Shown here: positions 1 to 8,807 of the stretch, in pieces | Position numbering within the stretch: position 1 is the first letter of the stretch | How the letters are laid out: each line of letters begins with the position of its first letter | Assembly (NCBI RefSeq): GCF_014196965.1 | Contig: NZ_JACIEQ010000012.1 | Location: forward strand, 1 to 40,766 | Length of the DNA: 40,766 nt | Direction: 5' to 3' | Origin: Actibacterium naphthalenivorans | GTDB taxonomy: Bacteria > Pseudomonadota > Alphaproteobacteria > Rhodobacterales > Rhodobacteraceae | Made by a program: the position numbers and the translations under genes | Notes under the pieces: model-generated | What the model was told of the DNA's origin: nothing | Database searches by the model: none | Seen by the model: the letters and a program-made list of their open reading frames with translations, nothing else

Positions 1-104
1 CACCGCAAACCCGCCGCATAATCAAACCAACCAGATGCGCCAGATACTCTCTTAGATCAGGCCGCCAACTGGCCCAAAAACTCTGACGACGGACAGTCAG
101 CTCA

Positions 105-773
105 TCAGAGGGGCTGATCGTCTCCGCCGGGACGAGACCCGGCAAACACCGACCCCAGGGCGACGTCGATCCTCCGGGACATCTCCGTCTCGGTCATGGC
201 GCTGTTTTCGCACAGGAGCGCGCGAAGATATAGTTCTCCGAACACAGCGCCCGTCACAATAGCCGCCAACTGTTCAGCCGACCCACTGTCGCGCTCCGGC
301 TGTTCCGCGGCAAGCCGACTGAGCGTCTCGGCAATATAGCGATTGCCGCGCTTCATCGCCCGATCATAAAACGCCTTTGCCATCGCCGGGAAGGTGTCGG
401 CCTCTTCAATCATCAGCCGGGTCATTCGGATTTGACGGGGCGAGAGAGCATGCCGCAAAAGGATCTGGAACCGCAGGCGCAGCTCTTCACGCGGATCGGA
501 ATGGCGAAGCTGTAGGGCATCAGGCACGACCTCCGCCTCATTGATGAAGGCAATGAACAGCGTCTCCTTGGTGTCGAAATATTTATAGAGTGTGCGCTTG
601 GACATGCCGGCGGCTTTGGCAATCTCTTTCATCGTCGCAGCAGAGAACCCATTGGACAAGAACACGGCCTCAGCCGCCGCGACGATTTGTGCACACCGCG
701 CCGCTTCGCTGAGGACCGGGGGGCGACCGAGGCGAGAATGAGCGTTCGGGGTCTCGTTTTCGTGAATGGACAT
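105..773 (-). CDS. TetR/AcrR-family transcriptional regulator (AefR-like)
   Basis: One-component repressor, about 222 residues from the preferred ATG at 773; an upstream in-frame ATG at 809 would add 12 residues. The N-terminal TetR DNA-binding domain is clear, with a helix-turn-helix reading [19 protein letters not shown] at about residues 48-66, preceded by a basic GRPP segment. The rest is a helical ligand-binding domain with no recognisable ligand motif. It lies downstream of the RND efflux gene on the same strand, 185 bp away, so it could be a second regulator of the pump or control something beyond the window. TATAAT overlaps the ATG at 773, which leaves the true start uncertain. The family is secure; ligand and targets are unknown. 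Confidence 0.85.
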   Translation of the reverse strand: MSIHENETPNAHSRLGRPPVLSEAARCAQIVAAAEAVFLSNGFSAATMKEIAKAAGMSKRTLYKYFDTKETLFIAFINEAEVVPDALQLRHSDPREELRLRFQILLRHALSPRQIRMTRLMIEEADTFPAMAKAFYDRAMKRGNRYIAETLSRLAAEQPERDSGSAEQLAAIVTGAVFGELYLRALLCENSAMTETEMSRRIDVALGSVFAGSRPGGDDQPL

Positions 774-860
774 TATAAAAACATATGCATTTTCCAGACC
801 CGGCTGCATGTCCCGGGCAAGCGGCGTGGAGGAGGCTGCCCCGATACCGGTGCAGCCCCC

Positions 861-876
861 CTTACCCTAGGGCAAG
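861..876. promoter_or_regulatory. Near-perfect 16-bp dyad between RND gene and TetR gene
   Basis: CTTACCCT followed directly by AGGGCAAG; the half-sites match at 7 of 8 positions. It sits in the 185-bp gap upstream of the TetR gene. It may be a regulator operator. There is no T tract, so it is unlikely to be a terminator. No convincing -10 element is placed around it. Confidence 0.3.
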
Positions 877-958
877 CGTCCCTCAAAGGTCATCTACACA
901 TCCTTTCCTTGGCCGCACCGGCGCCGCTGACCTGCGTTCGGGATCAACGGAGGAACTC

Positions 959-3900
959 CTACACAGTCTTGGCATCGGGCAGCTCATTCTTGCGCTTGCC
1001 ACGAGAGAACAGCCTGTCGATCAGCACGAAGAACACCGGCACAAAGATGATCGCCAGCGCCGTGCCGGTGATCGTGCCAAACAATGTCGCATAGCCGATC
1101 GCCTGACGCGCCCCCGCACCCGCACCCGAGGACAGGACCAGAGGAACAACCCCGAGGCCGAAAGCCAGCGACGTCATCAGGATCGGGCGGAAACGCTGCT
1201 TGGCCGATTCACGCACCGCTTCAACCGCAGTTTCCCCAAGGCTGGCTATGCGCTCACGGGCGAATTCCACGATCATGATGCCATTCTTGCCGGTCAGGCC
1301 CACCACTGTCAGCAGACCCACCTGGAAATAGACCCCATTCGACTGACCGCCGATCAGCGCACCGAGCAAAGCGCCCAGGATACCCACCGGCATTGCCATC
1401 AGAACGGCCACCGGAATGCTCCAGCTTTCATAGAGAGCCGCAAGGCATAGGAACACCGCCGCCAGCGCCAGACCATAGAGCGCCATCGCGCCTGCTCCGG
1501 CTTCTTTTTCTTCAAGCGACATGCCGGTCCATTGCAGGCTGAATCCCTGGGGCAGTTCGGCCGCCAGACCTTCCATCACCGCAATGGCTTCGCCCGATGT
1601 ATAACCCTGCGCCGCCGCCCCTTCGATCCCCATGGCCGGCAGCGCGTCATAGCGGGTGACCTGCTGCGGACCATAGACCCATTCCTGTGAGGCAAAAGTC
1701 GAAAAATCGACAAAATCGCCATACACGTTCTGAATGCGCCATAGCGAAATATCCTCTGGCACCGAGCGCGCCGAAGGCTCGCCCTGAACGAAGACGCGCT
1801 TCACCCGACCTTCATAGAGAAAATCGTTGACATAGGCGCTTGACCAGACGGTGTTGAGGAAACTGCCGACATCCGCCGCCGTCACCCCGACCGCACCCGC
1901 CTTGGCCCAGTCGATGTTCAGACGGAACTGCGGCGCGTCCTCGACACCGTTCGGCCGCACGGCGGTCAGGGCCGGATTCTGCGCGGCCATACCCAACAAC
2001 ATGTTGCGCGCCTCCAAAAGCTCCTGATGGGTCTTGTCGTTGGTGGCTTGCAGATAGGCCGTAAACCCGTTCGAGTTTCCAAGCTCCATAACCGCAGGCG
2101 GTGCGAAAGGTACGACGATGGCTTCCTGAATGCCGCCCATGAGCGGACCCATGCCGCGCGCGGCGATCGCCTGGACAGAGTCCTCCGATTCCTCGCGCAA
2201 ATGCCAGTCCTTGAGCTTGACGAACATCATGCCCATGTTCTGCCCCTGCCCGGAGAAAGAGAAGCCCCGAACCGAAAAGACGGACTCGACGTTTTCTTCC
2301 TCCGCTGTTGCCCAGTAGCCTTCGACCTTGCGAAGCACCTTTTCGGTCGCCTTGGCCGTCGCGCCCGAGGGCAGTTGCACGATGGTGATCAAGGCCCCCT
2401 GGTCCTCATCCGGCAAGAACGAGGTTGGTGTGCGCTGATAAAGCAGGACCATGCCGCCGACGATCAGGAAATAGACCACGAGCATCCGCAGCGGACCCGC
2501 CGTCACGCGACGGACCAGCCCGCCGTAGCCATTGGTGAGCCGCCCGAAATTGCGTTCGAACCAGTTCGAAAACCCGGTTCCCATGCGCGACAGTATCCCC
2601 TGACGCTTGCCGCCCGAATGCTCTTGAGGTTTCAGCACCGTTGCACAAAGCGCCGGCGTGAAGATCAGGGCGATAAGCACAGACAATCCCATGGCCGAAA
2701 CAATGGTGACGGCAAACTGTTTGTACATCTCACCCGTTGCACCGCCGAAAAAAGCCATCGGCACGAACACCGCCGAGACGACCATGCCGATACCGACCAG
2801 TGCGCCCGAGATTTCATCCATCGACTTTTCGGTGGCTTCCTTTGGACCGAGACCCTCGTCATGCATGATGCGCTCGACGTTCTCGACCACCACGATGGCG
2901 TCATCAACCAACAGACCGATGGCCAGAACCATGGCCAGCATGGTCAGCGTATTGATGCTGAAGCCGAGCGCAGCCATGATGCCGAACGTCCCCAACAGCA
3001 CGACTGGAACCGCCAGGGTCGGGATCAAGGTCGCACGGAAGTTGTGGAGAAAGATCAGCATGACCAAAAAGACCAGAGCGATGGCCTCGACCAGCGTATG
3101 CAGCACGGCCTCGATCGAGATCAGCACGAAAGGCGTGGTGTCGTAAGGGATCACGTAGCTGACGCCCGCAGGCAGGGACTCGGCGAATTCGTCCATCTTC
3201 GCCTTGACGATCTCGGCCGTATCCAACGCATTGGCGCCGGAGGCCAGCTGAATTGCCATACCCGAGGCGGGTTTTCCGTTGTAAAAGCCCGAAATTTCAT
3301 AGTTTTCGGTGCCAAGCTCCGCCCGTGCCACATCGCGCAGCAAAACCAGACCGCCATCCGTATCGGCCCGAAGCACGATACGTTCGAAATCTTCCGGTGT
3401 TTTCAAAAGCGACTGGGCGGTGATTGTCGCGTTCAACTCCTGGTCTTCGGGGGCGGGCATTGCGCCGAAGAACCCGGCCGAAATCTGCGCGTTCTGCGCG
3501 GTAATCGCGGCGACGACGGTCGCGGGCGTCAGATCATAATATTTCAATTTCTGCGGGTCCATCCAGATCCGCATCGCATATTCCGAGCCAAAAAGCTCGA
3601 CCTTCCCAACGCCTGACAGGCGCGAGACCGGCTCGACGATGTTCGAGGCCAGATAATCAGCTAGGTCAATCGCGCTCCGGGCCCCGTCATCCGACACCAG
3701 CCCAACGATCATCAGGTAACCGGTTGCAGATTTTTCAACCGTAACACCTTGGCGGACGACGGATTCGGGCAGGGTTGCCTCGGCCAGCGACAGCTTGTTC
3801 TGCACCTGCACCTGCGCGATGTCAGGATCGGTGCCCAAAGCGAAGGTCAACGTAATCGTGGCATGCCCGGTCGAGGTGGTGGAAGAGTTGATGTAACGCA

Positions 3901-4123
3901 GCCCGTCGAGACCCGTCATCTCTTTTTCGATAATCTGAACAACGGTGTCCGCAACAGTTTCGGCGGACGCCCCCGGATAGGTGGCGCCAATAACGACCGA
4001 CGGTCCCGCGATCGACGGATATTGGGCTACCGGCATACGGGTGATGGACAGGATGCCGACCGCCATGACGATGATCGCCAACACCCACGCAAAGATGGGG
4101 CGGTTGATGAAAAAGCGTGACAT
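959..4123 (-). CDS. RND multidrug efflux transporter, HAE1 (AcrB/MexB) family
   Basis: Inner-membrane proton/drug antiporter of a tripartite efflux pump. At 1054 residues it has the usual length for the family (E. coli AcrB is 1049). It begins MSRFFINRPIFAWV, the typical HAE1 N-terminus with TM1, and has the two-fold repeat of six TM helices plus a large periplasmic loop. The proton-relay acidic pair is present in GLLVDDAIVVVENVERIM near residue 405, and the relay lysine in GLTGKNGIMIVEFARE near residue 935, so it looks functional. It starts 3 bp after the membrane fusion protein stop codon and is clearly cotranscribed with it. No outer-membrane TolC/OprM gene follows, so the pump must use an outer-membrane channel encoded elsewhere. 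Substrates cannot be read from sequence. Confidence 0.95.
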   Translation of the reverse strand: MSRFFINRPIFAWVLAIIVMAVGILSITRMPVAQYPSIAGPSVVIGATYPGASAETVADTVVQIIEKEMTGLDGLRYINSSTTSTGHATITLTFALGTDPDIAQVQVQNKLSLAEATLPESVVRQGVTVEKSATGYLMIVGLVSDDGARSAIDLADYLASNIVEPVSRLSGVGKVELFGSEYAMRIWMDPQKLKYYDLTPATVVAAITAQNAQISAGFFGAMPAPEDQELNATITAQSLLKTPEDFERIVLRADTDGGLVLLRDVARAELGTENYEISGFYNGKPASGMAIQLASGANALDTAEIVKAKMDEFAESLPAGVSYVIPYDTTPFVLISIEAVLHTLVEAIALVFLVMLIFLHNFRATLIPTLAVPVVLLGTFGIMAALGFSINTLTMLAMVLAIGLLVDDAIVVVENVERIMHDEGLGPKEATEKSMDEISGALVGIGMVVSAVFVPMAFFGGATGEMYKQFAVTIVSAMGLSVLIALIFTPALCATVLKPQEHSGGKRQGILSRMGTGFSNWFERNFGRLTNGYGGLVRRVTAGPLRMLVVYFLIVGGMVLLYQRTPTSFLPDEDQGALITIVQLPSGATAKATEKVLRKVEGYWATAEEENVESVFSVRGFSFSGQGQNMGMMFVKLKDWHLREESEDSVQAIAARGMGPLMGGIQEAIVVPFAPPAVMELGNSNGFTAYLQATNDKTHQELLEARNMLLGMAAQNPALTAVRPNGVEDAPQFRLNIDWAKAGAVGVTAADVGSFLNTVWSSAYVNDFLYEGRVKRVFVQGEPSARSVPEDISLWRIQNVYGDFVDFSTFASQEWVYGPQQVTRYDALPAMGIEGAAAQGYTSGEAIAVMEGLAAELPQGFSLQWTGMSLEEKEAGAGAMALYGLALAAVFLCLAALYESWSIPVAVLMAMPVGILGALLGALIGGQSNGVYFQVGLLTVVGLTGKNGIMIVEFARERIASLGETAVEAVRESAKQRFRPILMTSLAFGLGVVPLVLSSGAGAGARQAIGYATLFGTITGTALAIIFVPVFFVLIDRLFSRGKRKNELPDAKTV

Positions 4124-4126
4124 GGA

Positions 4127-5278
4127 TCAGTTCCCTTCAGCAGCGGCGGCAGGAGCAGACTGACCCTCGGCCGGGATGATCTGAACCTCAGCGCCCGGTC
4201 CGGCTTTCTGGAAACCGGACGTGACGATCTGATCGCCCGAGTTCAGGCCGCCATTCACCACCCAGAACCGCCCGGAGGAGCCAACAATTGAAACATCGCG
4301 CTCCGCGATCTTCCCGCCTTCAACAACCCAAACGCTGGCATCCCCGTTTTCGGCTCGCATGACCACGCTTTGGGGAACAAGCACCGCCTCGGCCGTCTCG
4401 GCCTGCGGCAGTTCGACTTCGATATAAAGCCCTGGAAGAAGACGGTACTGAGGGTTTGGAACGCTGATCCGTAAGGTCACCATCCCGGTCGTAGGCTCGA
4501 CCTGCGGCTCGGCGGCTCTGAGCTGGCCTTTGTGGTCATAGACGTCCCCATTGGGCAGCAGAAGCGTCGCCTCTGCTTCGCTGAAAAAGGCCTGTGGTTC
4601 GGACGCGCGCCCCCACTCCAGCAGGTCATTTACCGATTGCGTCACATCGACATAGACCGGGTCGAGCGTGCGGATCGTGGTGAGCGCAGTCGCCTGTTGC
4701 GCGCTGACCAGCGATCCGGTCGTCGTCTGCGACAAACCGATCACACCCGAGACAGGGGCTGTGATCGTTGTGCGGTTCAGGTTGATCTGTGCTCTGCTCA
4801 GCTGTGCTTTGGCCGATTGCAGCCCCGCCGCAGCCTGAGCACGGTTGGCCAGGGCCGTGTCGCGGGCAGCACCCGATCCCGCGTTCTTCGAGAACAGGTC
4901 TTCCGCGCGATGCGCATCGAGGACGGCGAGATCGTAACTGGCCTGAGCCTGGGCAACCGCCGCTTCGGCGGCCTCCACATCGGCACGATACACCTCGTCT
5001 TCGATCTTATAGAGCGGCTGGCCACTCTCGACCCATTCGCCTTCATCGAACAGGCGCTCGCTGATGATACCTGAGATTTGCGGTCGGACCTCCGCCACCG
5101 TGGAGGCTTTGACCCGTCCTGGCAGGCGCTTGGTGATCACATGTTGCGCGACTTCTGCGGTCATCACCGTGACATTCGCGGGCGGCATCTGTTGCGCCAG
5201 GGCCGAAAGTGGCGATAGAGACAGGGAAACCGCGAAGGAGATCATACTCGCGTGTTTCCGAATTGAACCATGCGTCAT
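4127..5278 (-). CDS. RND efflux periplasmic adaptor (membrane fusion protein, AcrA/MexA family)
   Basis: Adaptor linking the RND transporter to an outer-membrane channel. The start at 5278 is chosen because AGAGG stands just upstream and a signal peptide follows directly (SLSLSPLSALAQ). The open frame to 5524 has no such signals. The mature protein has the expected order: split biotinyl-lipoyl domain (VRPQISGIISERLFDEGEWV near residues 65-85, then TITAPVSGVIGLS), an Ala/Gln-rich alpha-hairpin of about 60 residues between the halves, a beta-barrel and a membrane-proximal domain. There is no lipobox cysteine, so it is probably a soluble or signal-anchored adaptor rather than a lipoprotein like AcrA. 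It follows the TetR gene by 146 bp and precedes the transporter by 3 bp. Confidence 0.93.
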   Translation of the reverse strand: MTHGSIRKHASMISFAVSLSLSPLSALAQQMPPANVTVMTAEVAQHVITKRLPGRVKASTVAEVRPQISGIISERLFDEGEWVESGQPLYKIEDEVYRADVEAAEAAVAQAQASYDLAVLDAHRAEDLFSKNAGSGAARDTALANRAQAAAGLQSAKAQLSRAQINLNRTTITAPVSGVIGLSQTTTGSLVSAQQATALTTIRTLDPVYVDVTQSVNDLLEWGRASEPQAFFSEAEATLLLPNGDVYDHKGQLRAAEPQVEPTTGMVTLRISVPNPQYRLLPGLYIEVELPQAETAEAVLVPQSVVMRAENGDASVWVVEGGKIAERDVSIVGSSGRFWVVNGGLNSGDQIVTSGFQKAGPGAEVQIIPAEGQSAPAAAAEGN

Positions 5279-5424
5279 GAAGAACCTCTTTATGGGGGCT
5301 TTGGGGAAAACAGTTACGGCAGAGCGACAGAAACGAGAGTGCTGTCCAGCCGGTTGGATGCTGCCGGGGCGACAGCTGATTTTTGGGCGCAAGCGCATGC
5401 CGACAACGCTCAGATGAGCCGCGT

Positions 5425-6039
5425 TCATGCCGTGGCACGCTGAACACGGATGAACGCCATCTGCTTGCGCAAAAGCTTGCTGCCCAGTTGGACCAATGCA
5501 AAGCTTCTGTTGCAGCGCAGCCATTCGCTCAGCAGCCCGTTCATTGTGGACATCATCATAACCGCCGTTTCTTCGGGCGTAAGATCGGGGCTGAGCATAC
5601 CTAAATCTCGCGCCTGAACGGTCAGGCGGGTCAAGGTTTTAAACATGTTGGCATTCACTTCGGCGAACCATGCTGCGCCCTCTTCGTCGGGTCGGTGCGC
5701 GGTCATGATGGTAAAGAGACGCTGTTGATGTTCGTCTTTTTCGAATGTTTTCAACATCTCGATGGAGGCCTGTTCCAGAAGGCCCAAAGGATCGTCGTGT
5801 CCGCTTTCTGCGGCGGTTCTGATCAGGTTCTCCTGCGGGGCAACACTCCGCGCGTGCAGGGCCCGCAAGATGTCCAGTTTATCTGTGAAATGCCAATAAA
5901 GCGCACCCCGCGTCACCCCTGCCGCGCGTGATATTTTCTCCAGCGTTGCTGTGGCCGTTCCCTGGGTACAGAACAGCGACTCCGCTGCATCGAGGATCGC
6001 GATACGGGTTTGCTCCGCGTCTTTCTTGGTCTTTCGCAT
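5425..6039 (-). CDS. TetR/AcrR-family repressor of the adjacent RND operon
   Basis: A 204-residue regulator with a TetR HTH domain (LEKISRAAGVTRGALYWHF at about residues 33-51) and a C-terminal part typical of AcrR/TtgR efflux repressors (QENLI..., EEGAAWFAEVNANMF..., NGLLSEWLRC). GGAG precedes the ATG. It is first in a same-strand order regulator, adaptor, transporter, and a strong dyad resembling AcrR/TtgR operators lies 34 bp upstream of its start. It therefore probably represses itself and the pump and is relieved by hydrophobic ligands. The layout differs from the usual divergent acrR-acrAB arrangement: here all three genes point the same way, and no second operator copy is seen in the 146-bp gap before the adaptor. 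Confidence 0.9.
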   Translation of the reverse strand: MRKTKKDAEQTRIAILDAAESLFCTQGTATATLEKISRAAGVTRGALYWHFTDKLDILRALHARSVAPQENLIRTAAESGHDDPLGLLEQASIEMLKTFEKDEHQQRLFTIMTAHRPDEEGAAWFAEVNANMFKTLTRLTVQARDLGMLSPDLTPEETAVMMMSTMNGLLSEWLRCNRSFALVQLGSKLLRKQMAFIRVQRATA

Positions 6040-6072
6040 TCGAATCTCCAGCTTCTAGATACCGCCTTACAA

Positions 6073-6090
6073 ACATACATGGATGTATGT
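6073..6090. promoter_or_regulatory. AcrR/TtgR-like operator
   Basis: Perfect inverted repeat ACATACAT-GG-ATGTATGT, embedded in TTACAA...TAAAG. The E. coli AcrR operator (TACATACAT...ATGTATGTA) and the Pseudomonas TtgR operator (TTACAAACA...ATGTAAGTA) share these half-sites. It lies directly upstream of the TetR gene starting at 6039, which supports autoregulation and pump control. TGTAAA at 6088-6093 reads TTTACA on the minus strand and could be a -35 element overlapped by the operator. Confidence 0.8.
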
Positions 6091-6194
6091 AAAGGGATAT
6101 TGAGACATTGCTGCAGATCAAACTGCGTGACTTGGCTCTGCCGAGCCCTATCGGTCGCGCGTATCGACGGTTTAGTTGAGACAGGAGAACCGGT

Positions 6195-6336
6195 ATGACC
6201 GGACAGTTTTCAGGAATAGTCGCGCTTGCGACCGGCGCCGGACGAGGCCGAAGAGGTCGCGACCCCGGTCGAGTTTGCCGCCGAGACTTTCGGCGGCCCT
6301 TGTCCGGCGTTCAACAACGCCGACACCACCGGACCC
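6195..6336 (+). pseudogene. Collapsed short-chain dehydrogenase/reductase (SDR) remnant
   Basis: After a good ribosome site (GGAG at 6184) an ATG opens MTGQFSGIVALATGAG, the canonical SDR N-terminus with the start of the TGxxxGxG nucleotide-binding loop. The frame then degenerates into arginine-rich sequence. From about 6241, in another frame, comes DEAEEVATPVEFAAETFGG and then PAFNNADTTGP. This matches the region of SDR proteins around the conserved NNAG motif, about 65-95 residues into the family. Roughly 50 residues between the two blocks and everything after the NNAG region are missing. This is a gene scar with an internal deletion, a frameshift and C-terminal loss. The second frame stays open into the next gene, which could mislead automated start calling. 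Confidence 0.7.
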
Positions 6337-6414
6337 AATGACCCATGGAACAGGCGAAAGGCCCTGTCCGCAGAGCCTCATACACCTTCTCACCAAAAGA
6401 AATGGAACACTTCG

Positions 6415-7026
6415 ATGAACGATCATTCCTATGCCCATGAAACTCTCGCCTGGATCAAGCAGCGTCTCGACGACGTGGACACCATGATAACCGAGGCCGA
6501 GAAGACCGCCAACAAGCTGAAAGATTCGGCCCGCGAGGAGGCGGATGCGGCGCTTGCCCGCTTCAAGGCTTCGCGCGAGGTCTTGCTGAAACTCGACCGA
6601 GATCTGCGCGACAAGGCGGAGGCAGCCGTCAAGGACGATGTCGAAGATATCCAGAAGGCGCTCGAAACAGAGTGGATCGAGGTTGAAAGCGCATACCAGG
6701 CCTTCCTGAAGGCGGCGCACGATCAGGCCGGGACCATAAATGGCGTGATCGTTGCGAGGGCACGAGTCCAGCGTCAGTCATGGGAGGAATCCCAGAAGGC
6801 AATGCGCGAGCAGGTGACAGATTCCGTGGACAGGGCGCGCGCGGAGTTCGAGGCTGCTATCACACGGCTGTCGGATGAGACCGAGAAATTCGAGGCGCGG
6901 ATTGGCGAGGTCAAGGATGTTCGAGACGAATCCTGGAAAGCCGTAAAAGGCGGTCTCGCGGATGCGCGTGCCGCTCATGACCGAACCATTCAGAAAATCA
7001 AGCGCGCATTCTCGAAGCTGGGTTGA
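6415..7026 (+). CDS. Coiled-coil protein resembling the sll1863 stress-response family
   Basis: About 203 residues, almost entirely charged heptad-like helix (WIKQRLDDVDTMITEAEKTA..., SAREEADAALARFKAS...) with no signal peptide or membrane segment. Three weakly similar segments with a Glu/Ser-Trp anchor recur: EWIEVESAYQAFLKAAHDQ, SWEESQKAMREQVTDSVDR and ESWKAVKGGLADARAAHDR. This is the Trp-spaced pattern seen in sll1863-like proteins. The ATG at 6415 is preferred over the longer in-frame opening because the upstream frame is SDR debris. It is followed at 84 bp by the SHOCT gene and then the type II NADH dehydrogenase, so the three probably form a unit. A structural or protective role under stress is inferred from the family only. 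Confidence 0.65.
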   Translation: MNDHSYAHETLAWIKQRLDDVDTMITEAEKTANKLKDSAREEADAALARFKASREVLLKLDRDLRDKAEAAVKDDVEDIQKALETEWIEVESAYQAFLKAAHDQAGTINGVIVARARVQRQSWEESQKAMREQVTDSVDRARAEFEAAITRLSDETEKFEARIGEVKDVRDESWKAVKGGLADARAAHDRTIQKIKRAFSKLG

Positions 7027-7110
7027 TCTGGCCACATCGGGAGGCGGTTCTCAAGGATGATATCCGGGGAAAAAAGACATGAAACCACACTTTACGGAAA
7101 GGAAATATTC

Positions 7111-7485
7111 ATGACCTTCGTTAATATCATCAGCTCGTTACTGGCGGCCACCGCCTTTGTCGCCTGTATCATCCTGCTCGCCTCTGTCATCACCGATCTT
7201 GCACGGGATCAGACGCTTGGCGGGTGGGCCAAGGCGATCTGGCTCGTCTTTCTGATCTTTGTGCCGTTCCTCACGGTTTTTGTTTACGTCGTCGTGCGCG
7301 GCGATGGCATGGCGGAACGCGCCGCCAAACAGATGGAACAAGAAAAGACCGCGGTGGATTCCTATATCCGCGACGTTGCCGGACAGAACCCGGCTCAGGA
7401 GATCGAAGCGGCCAAACGCCTGCTGGATGCCGGCACATTGACCGAGGAGGAATTCAACGCGCTCAAGCAGAGGGCTCTTGCATGA
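7111..7485 (+). CDS. SHOCT-domain membrane protein
   Basis: 124 residues. The start at 7111 has a close GGAAAGGAAA ribosome site. Two transmembrane helices (about residues 5-28 and 41-60) resemble the phospholipase-D N-terminal membrane module: GGWAKAIWLVFLIFVPFLTVFVYV, followed by VVRGDGM. After a short linker the C-terminus carries a classic SHOCT motif (EIEAAKRLLDAGTLTEEEFNALKQRAL, about residues 98-124), a short domain thought to mediate oligomerisation. Its stop overlaps the next start as ATGA, so it is translationally coupled to the NADH dehydrogenase and may be its membrane partner or anchor. That link is inferred from context. Confidence 0.8.
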   Translation: MTFVNIISSLLAATAFVACIILLASVITDLARDQTLGGWAKAIWLVFLIFVPFLTVFVYVVVRGDGMAERAAKQMEQEKTAVDSYIRDVAGQNPAQEIEAAKRLLDAGTLTEEEFNALKQRALA

Positions 7486-8807
7486 CCGAGACCATCCCGG
7501 CGACACCGCTGCCCCGCGCAAAACGCGTTCCGCGTATTGTTATCGTGGGCGGCGGCATCGCCGGGCTGTCCCTGGCCACTAAGCTCGGCACGCGGTTGGG
7601 CCGGACAAAGAAAGCCGAGGTGACGCTGATCGACAAAAACGCCGCTCATGTCTGGAAGCCGATGCTGCATACTTTCGCCGCCGGTACCTCGCACGTTTAT
7701 CAAGAAAAGATTCCCTTCCTCGCCCATGCGTCTCAGCACGGCTTCCGATATGTGTTGGGTGCGCTCGCAGACATCGATCGCAACGCCCGCACCGTCGCCC
7801 TTGATCCGCTTGTATCCGACGAAGGCGAGACCATACTCCATCGTCGACTGATCAACTATGATGTGCTCATCCTCGCCGCCGGCAGTCGGGCCAACGATTT
7901 CGGCACACCGGGCGTCGCCGAATTCTGCCGTTTCATCGATGATATCAATGAAGCACAGTCCTTCAATGATCGCTTATATGACGATCTTCTGCGCACAGCG
8001 GAATATGGCGGCGCGCTGAGAATTGCGATCGTGGGTGGTGGCGCAACCGGCGTTGAACTCGCCGCCGAGATCAGCCAGCTTCTCGAACTGATCAGAAACT
8101 ACGGCGGCGATTTGCGACCATGTCTCGAACTTACGCTCATCGAGGCCGGCTCGCGTATTCTCGCAAGCTTCCCTGAGACGGTGGCCACAGCAGCGACTCG
8201 ACAGTTGCGGGATCTTGGCATTACCGTGCTCACCGACGCGCAGGTCGTTGGCGCTGACAAGGATGGATTTGCGCTTGCCGATGGGACGCGCGTCGAGGCC
8301 AAGCTTCGTGTGTGGGCCGCAGGGATCAAGGCCCCGGCCGCCTTTGCCCACTTGTCCGGCTTCGAGCAAACCAGAACCGGTCAGATCGTCACTAACCCGA
8401 CCTTCCAGACTACGACCGACGAGCATGTCTTCGCGGTCGGCGATTGTGCAAGTCTGCGCCTTGATGGCGCAGAGCGACCGCTGCCACCGACGGCGCAGGT
8501 AGCGCGCCAACAGGCTGCTCACCTCGGGCGGCATCTTCCGGCCTGGATTGAGGGGACCAAGATACCCCCCTTCGTGTTCCGCGATTTCGGGTCTCTGGTA
8601 TCACTGAGCAAGTACAATGCCTTCGGTACGCTTGCCCGGCGCGGGTTTTTCCGGGACGGTTTCATCGAGGGTCGTTTTGCGCAGTTGAGCCACGCGATGC
8701 TGTACCGGATGCATCAGGCTGAACTCCATGGGGCACCGCGGACGGCTCTTCTCTGGCTGTCGGGCAGGATTGCTGCGCTGGTCCGCCCTTCAGTGCGGAT
8801 TGACTAG
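7482..8807 (+). CDS. ndh: Type II NADH:quinone oxidoreductase (NDH-2 family)
   Basis: Non-proton-pumping flavoprotein passing electrons from NADH to quinone at the inner membrane; 441 residues. FAD-binding motif IVIVGGGIAGLS at about residues 20-30, second dinucleotide fold IAIVGGGATGVELAAE near 183, FAD-contact motif VFAVGDCASL near 315, and PPTAQVARQQAAHLGRHL, the quinone-site segment of NDH-2 enzymes. The C-terminal amphipathic region (MLYRMHQAELHGAPRTALLWLSG) fits peripheral membrane attachment. The start at 7482 overlaps the SHOCT gene by 4 bp. With complex I presumably elsewhere, this would give uncoupled NADH oxidation. A related sulfide:quinone-like function is less likely because the NDH-2 motif set is complete. 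Confidence 0.88.
   Translation: MTETIPATPLPRAKRVPRIVIVGGGIAGLSLATKLGTRLGRTKKAEVTLIDKNAAHVWKPMLHTFAAGTSHVYQEKIPFLAHASQHGFRYVLGALADIDRNARTVALDPLVSDEGETILHRRLINYDVLILAAGSRANDFGTPGVAEFCRFIDDINEAQSFNDRLYDDLLRTAEYGGALRIAIVGGGATGVELAAEISQLLELIRNYGGDLRPCLELTLIEAGSRILASFPETVATAATRQLRDLGITVLTDAQVVGADKDGFALADGTRVEAKLRVWAAGIKAPAAFAHLSGFEQTRTGQIVTNPTFQTTTDEHVFAVGDCASLRLDGAERPLPPTAQVARQQAAHLGRHLPAWIEGTKIPPFVFRDFGSLVSLSKYNAFGTLARRGFFRDGFIEGRFAQLSHAMLYRMHQAELHGAPRTALLWLSGRIAALVRPSVRID

Noticed and set aside
2027-3616. Long forward frame (529 codons) opposite the RND gene, and similar long frames opposite the DASS and MscS genes
   Set aside because: Antisense shadows of strong GC-rich coding genes, full of His/Arg/Gln repeats and without domains.
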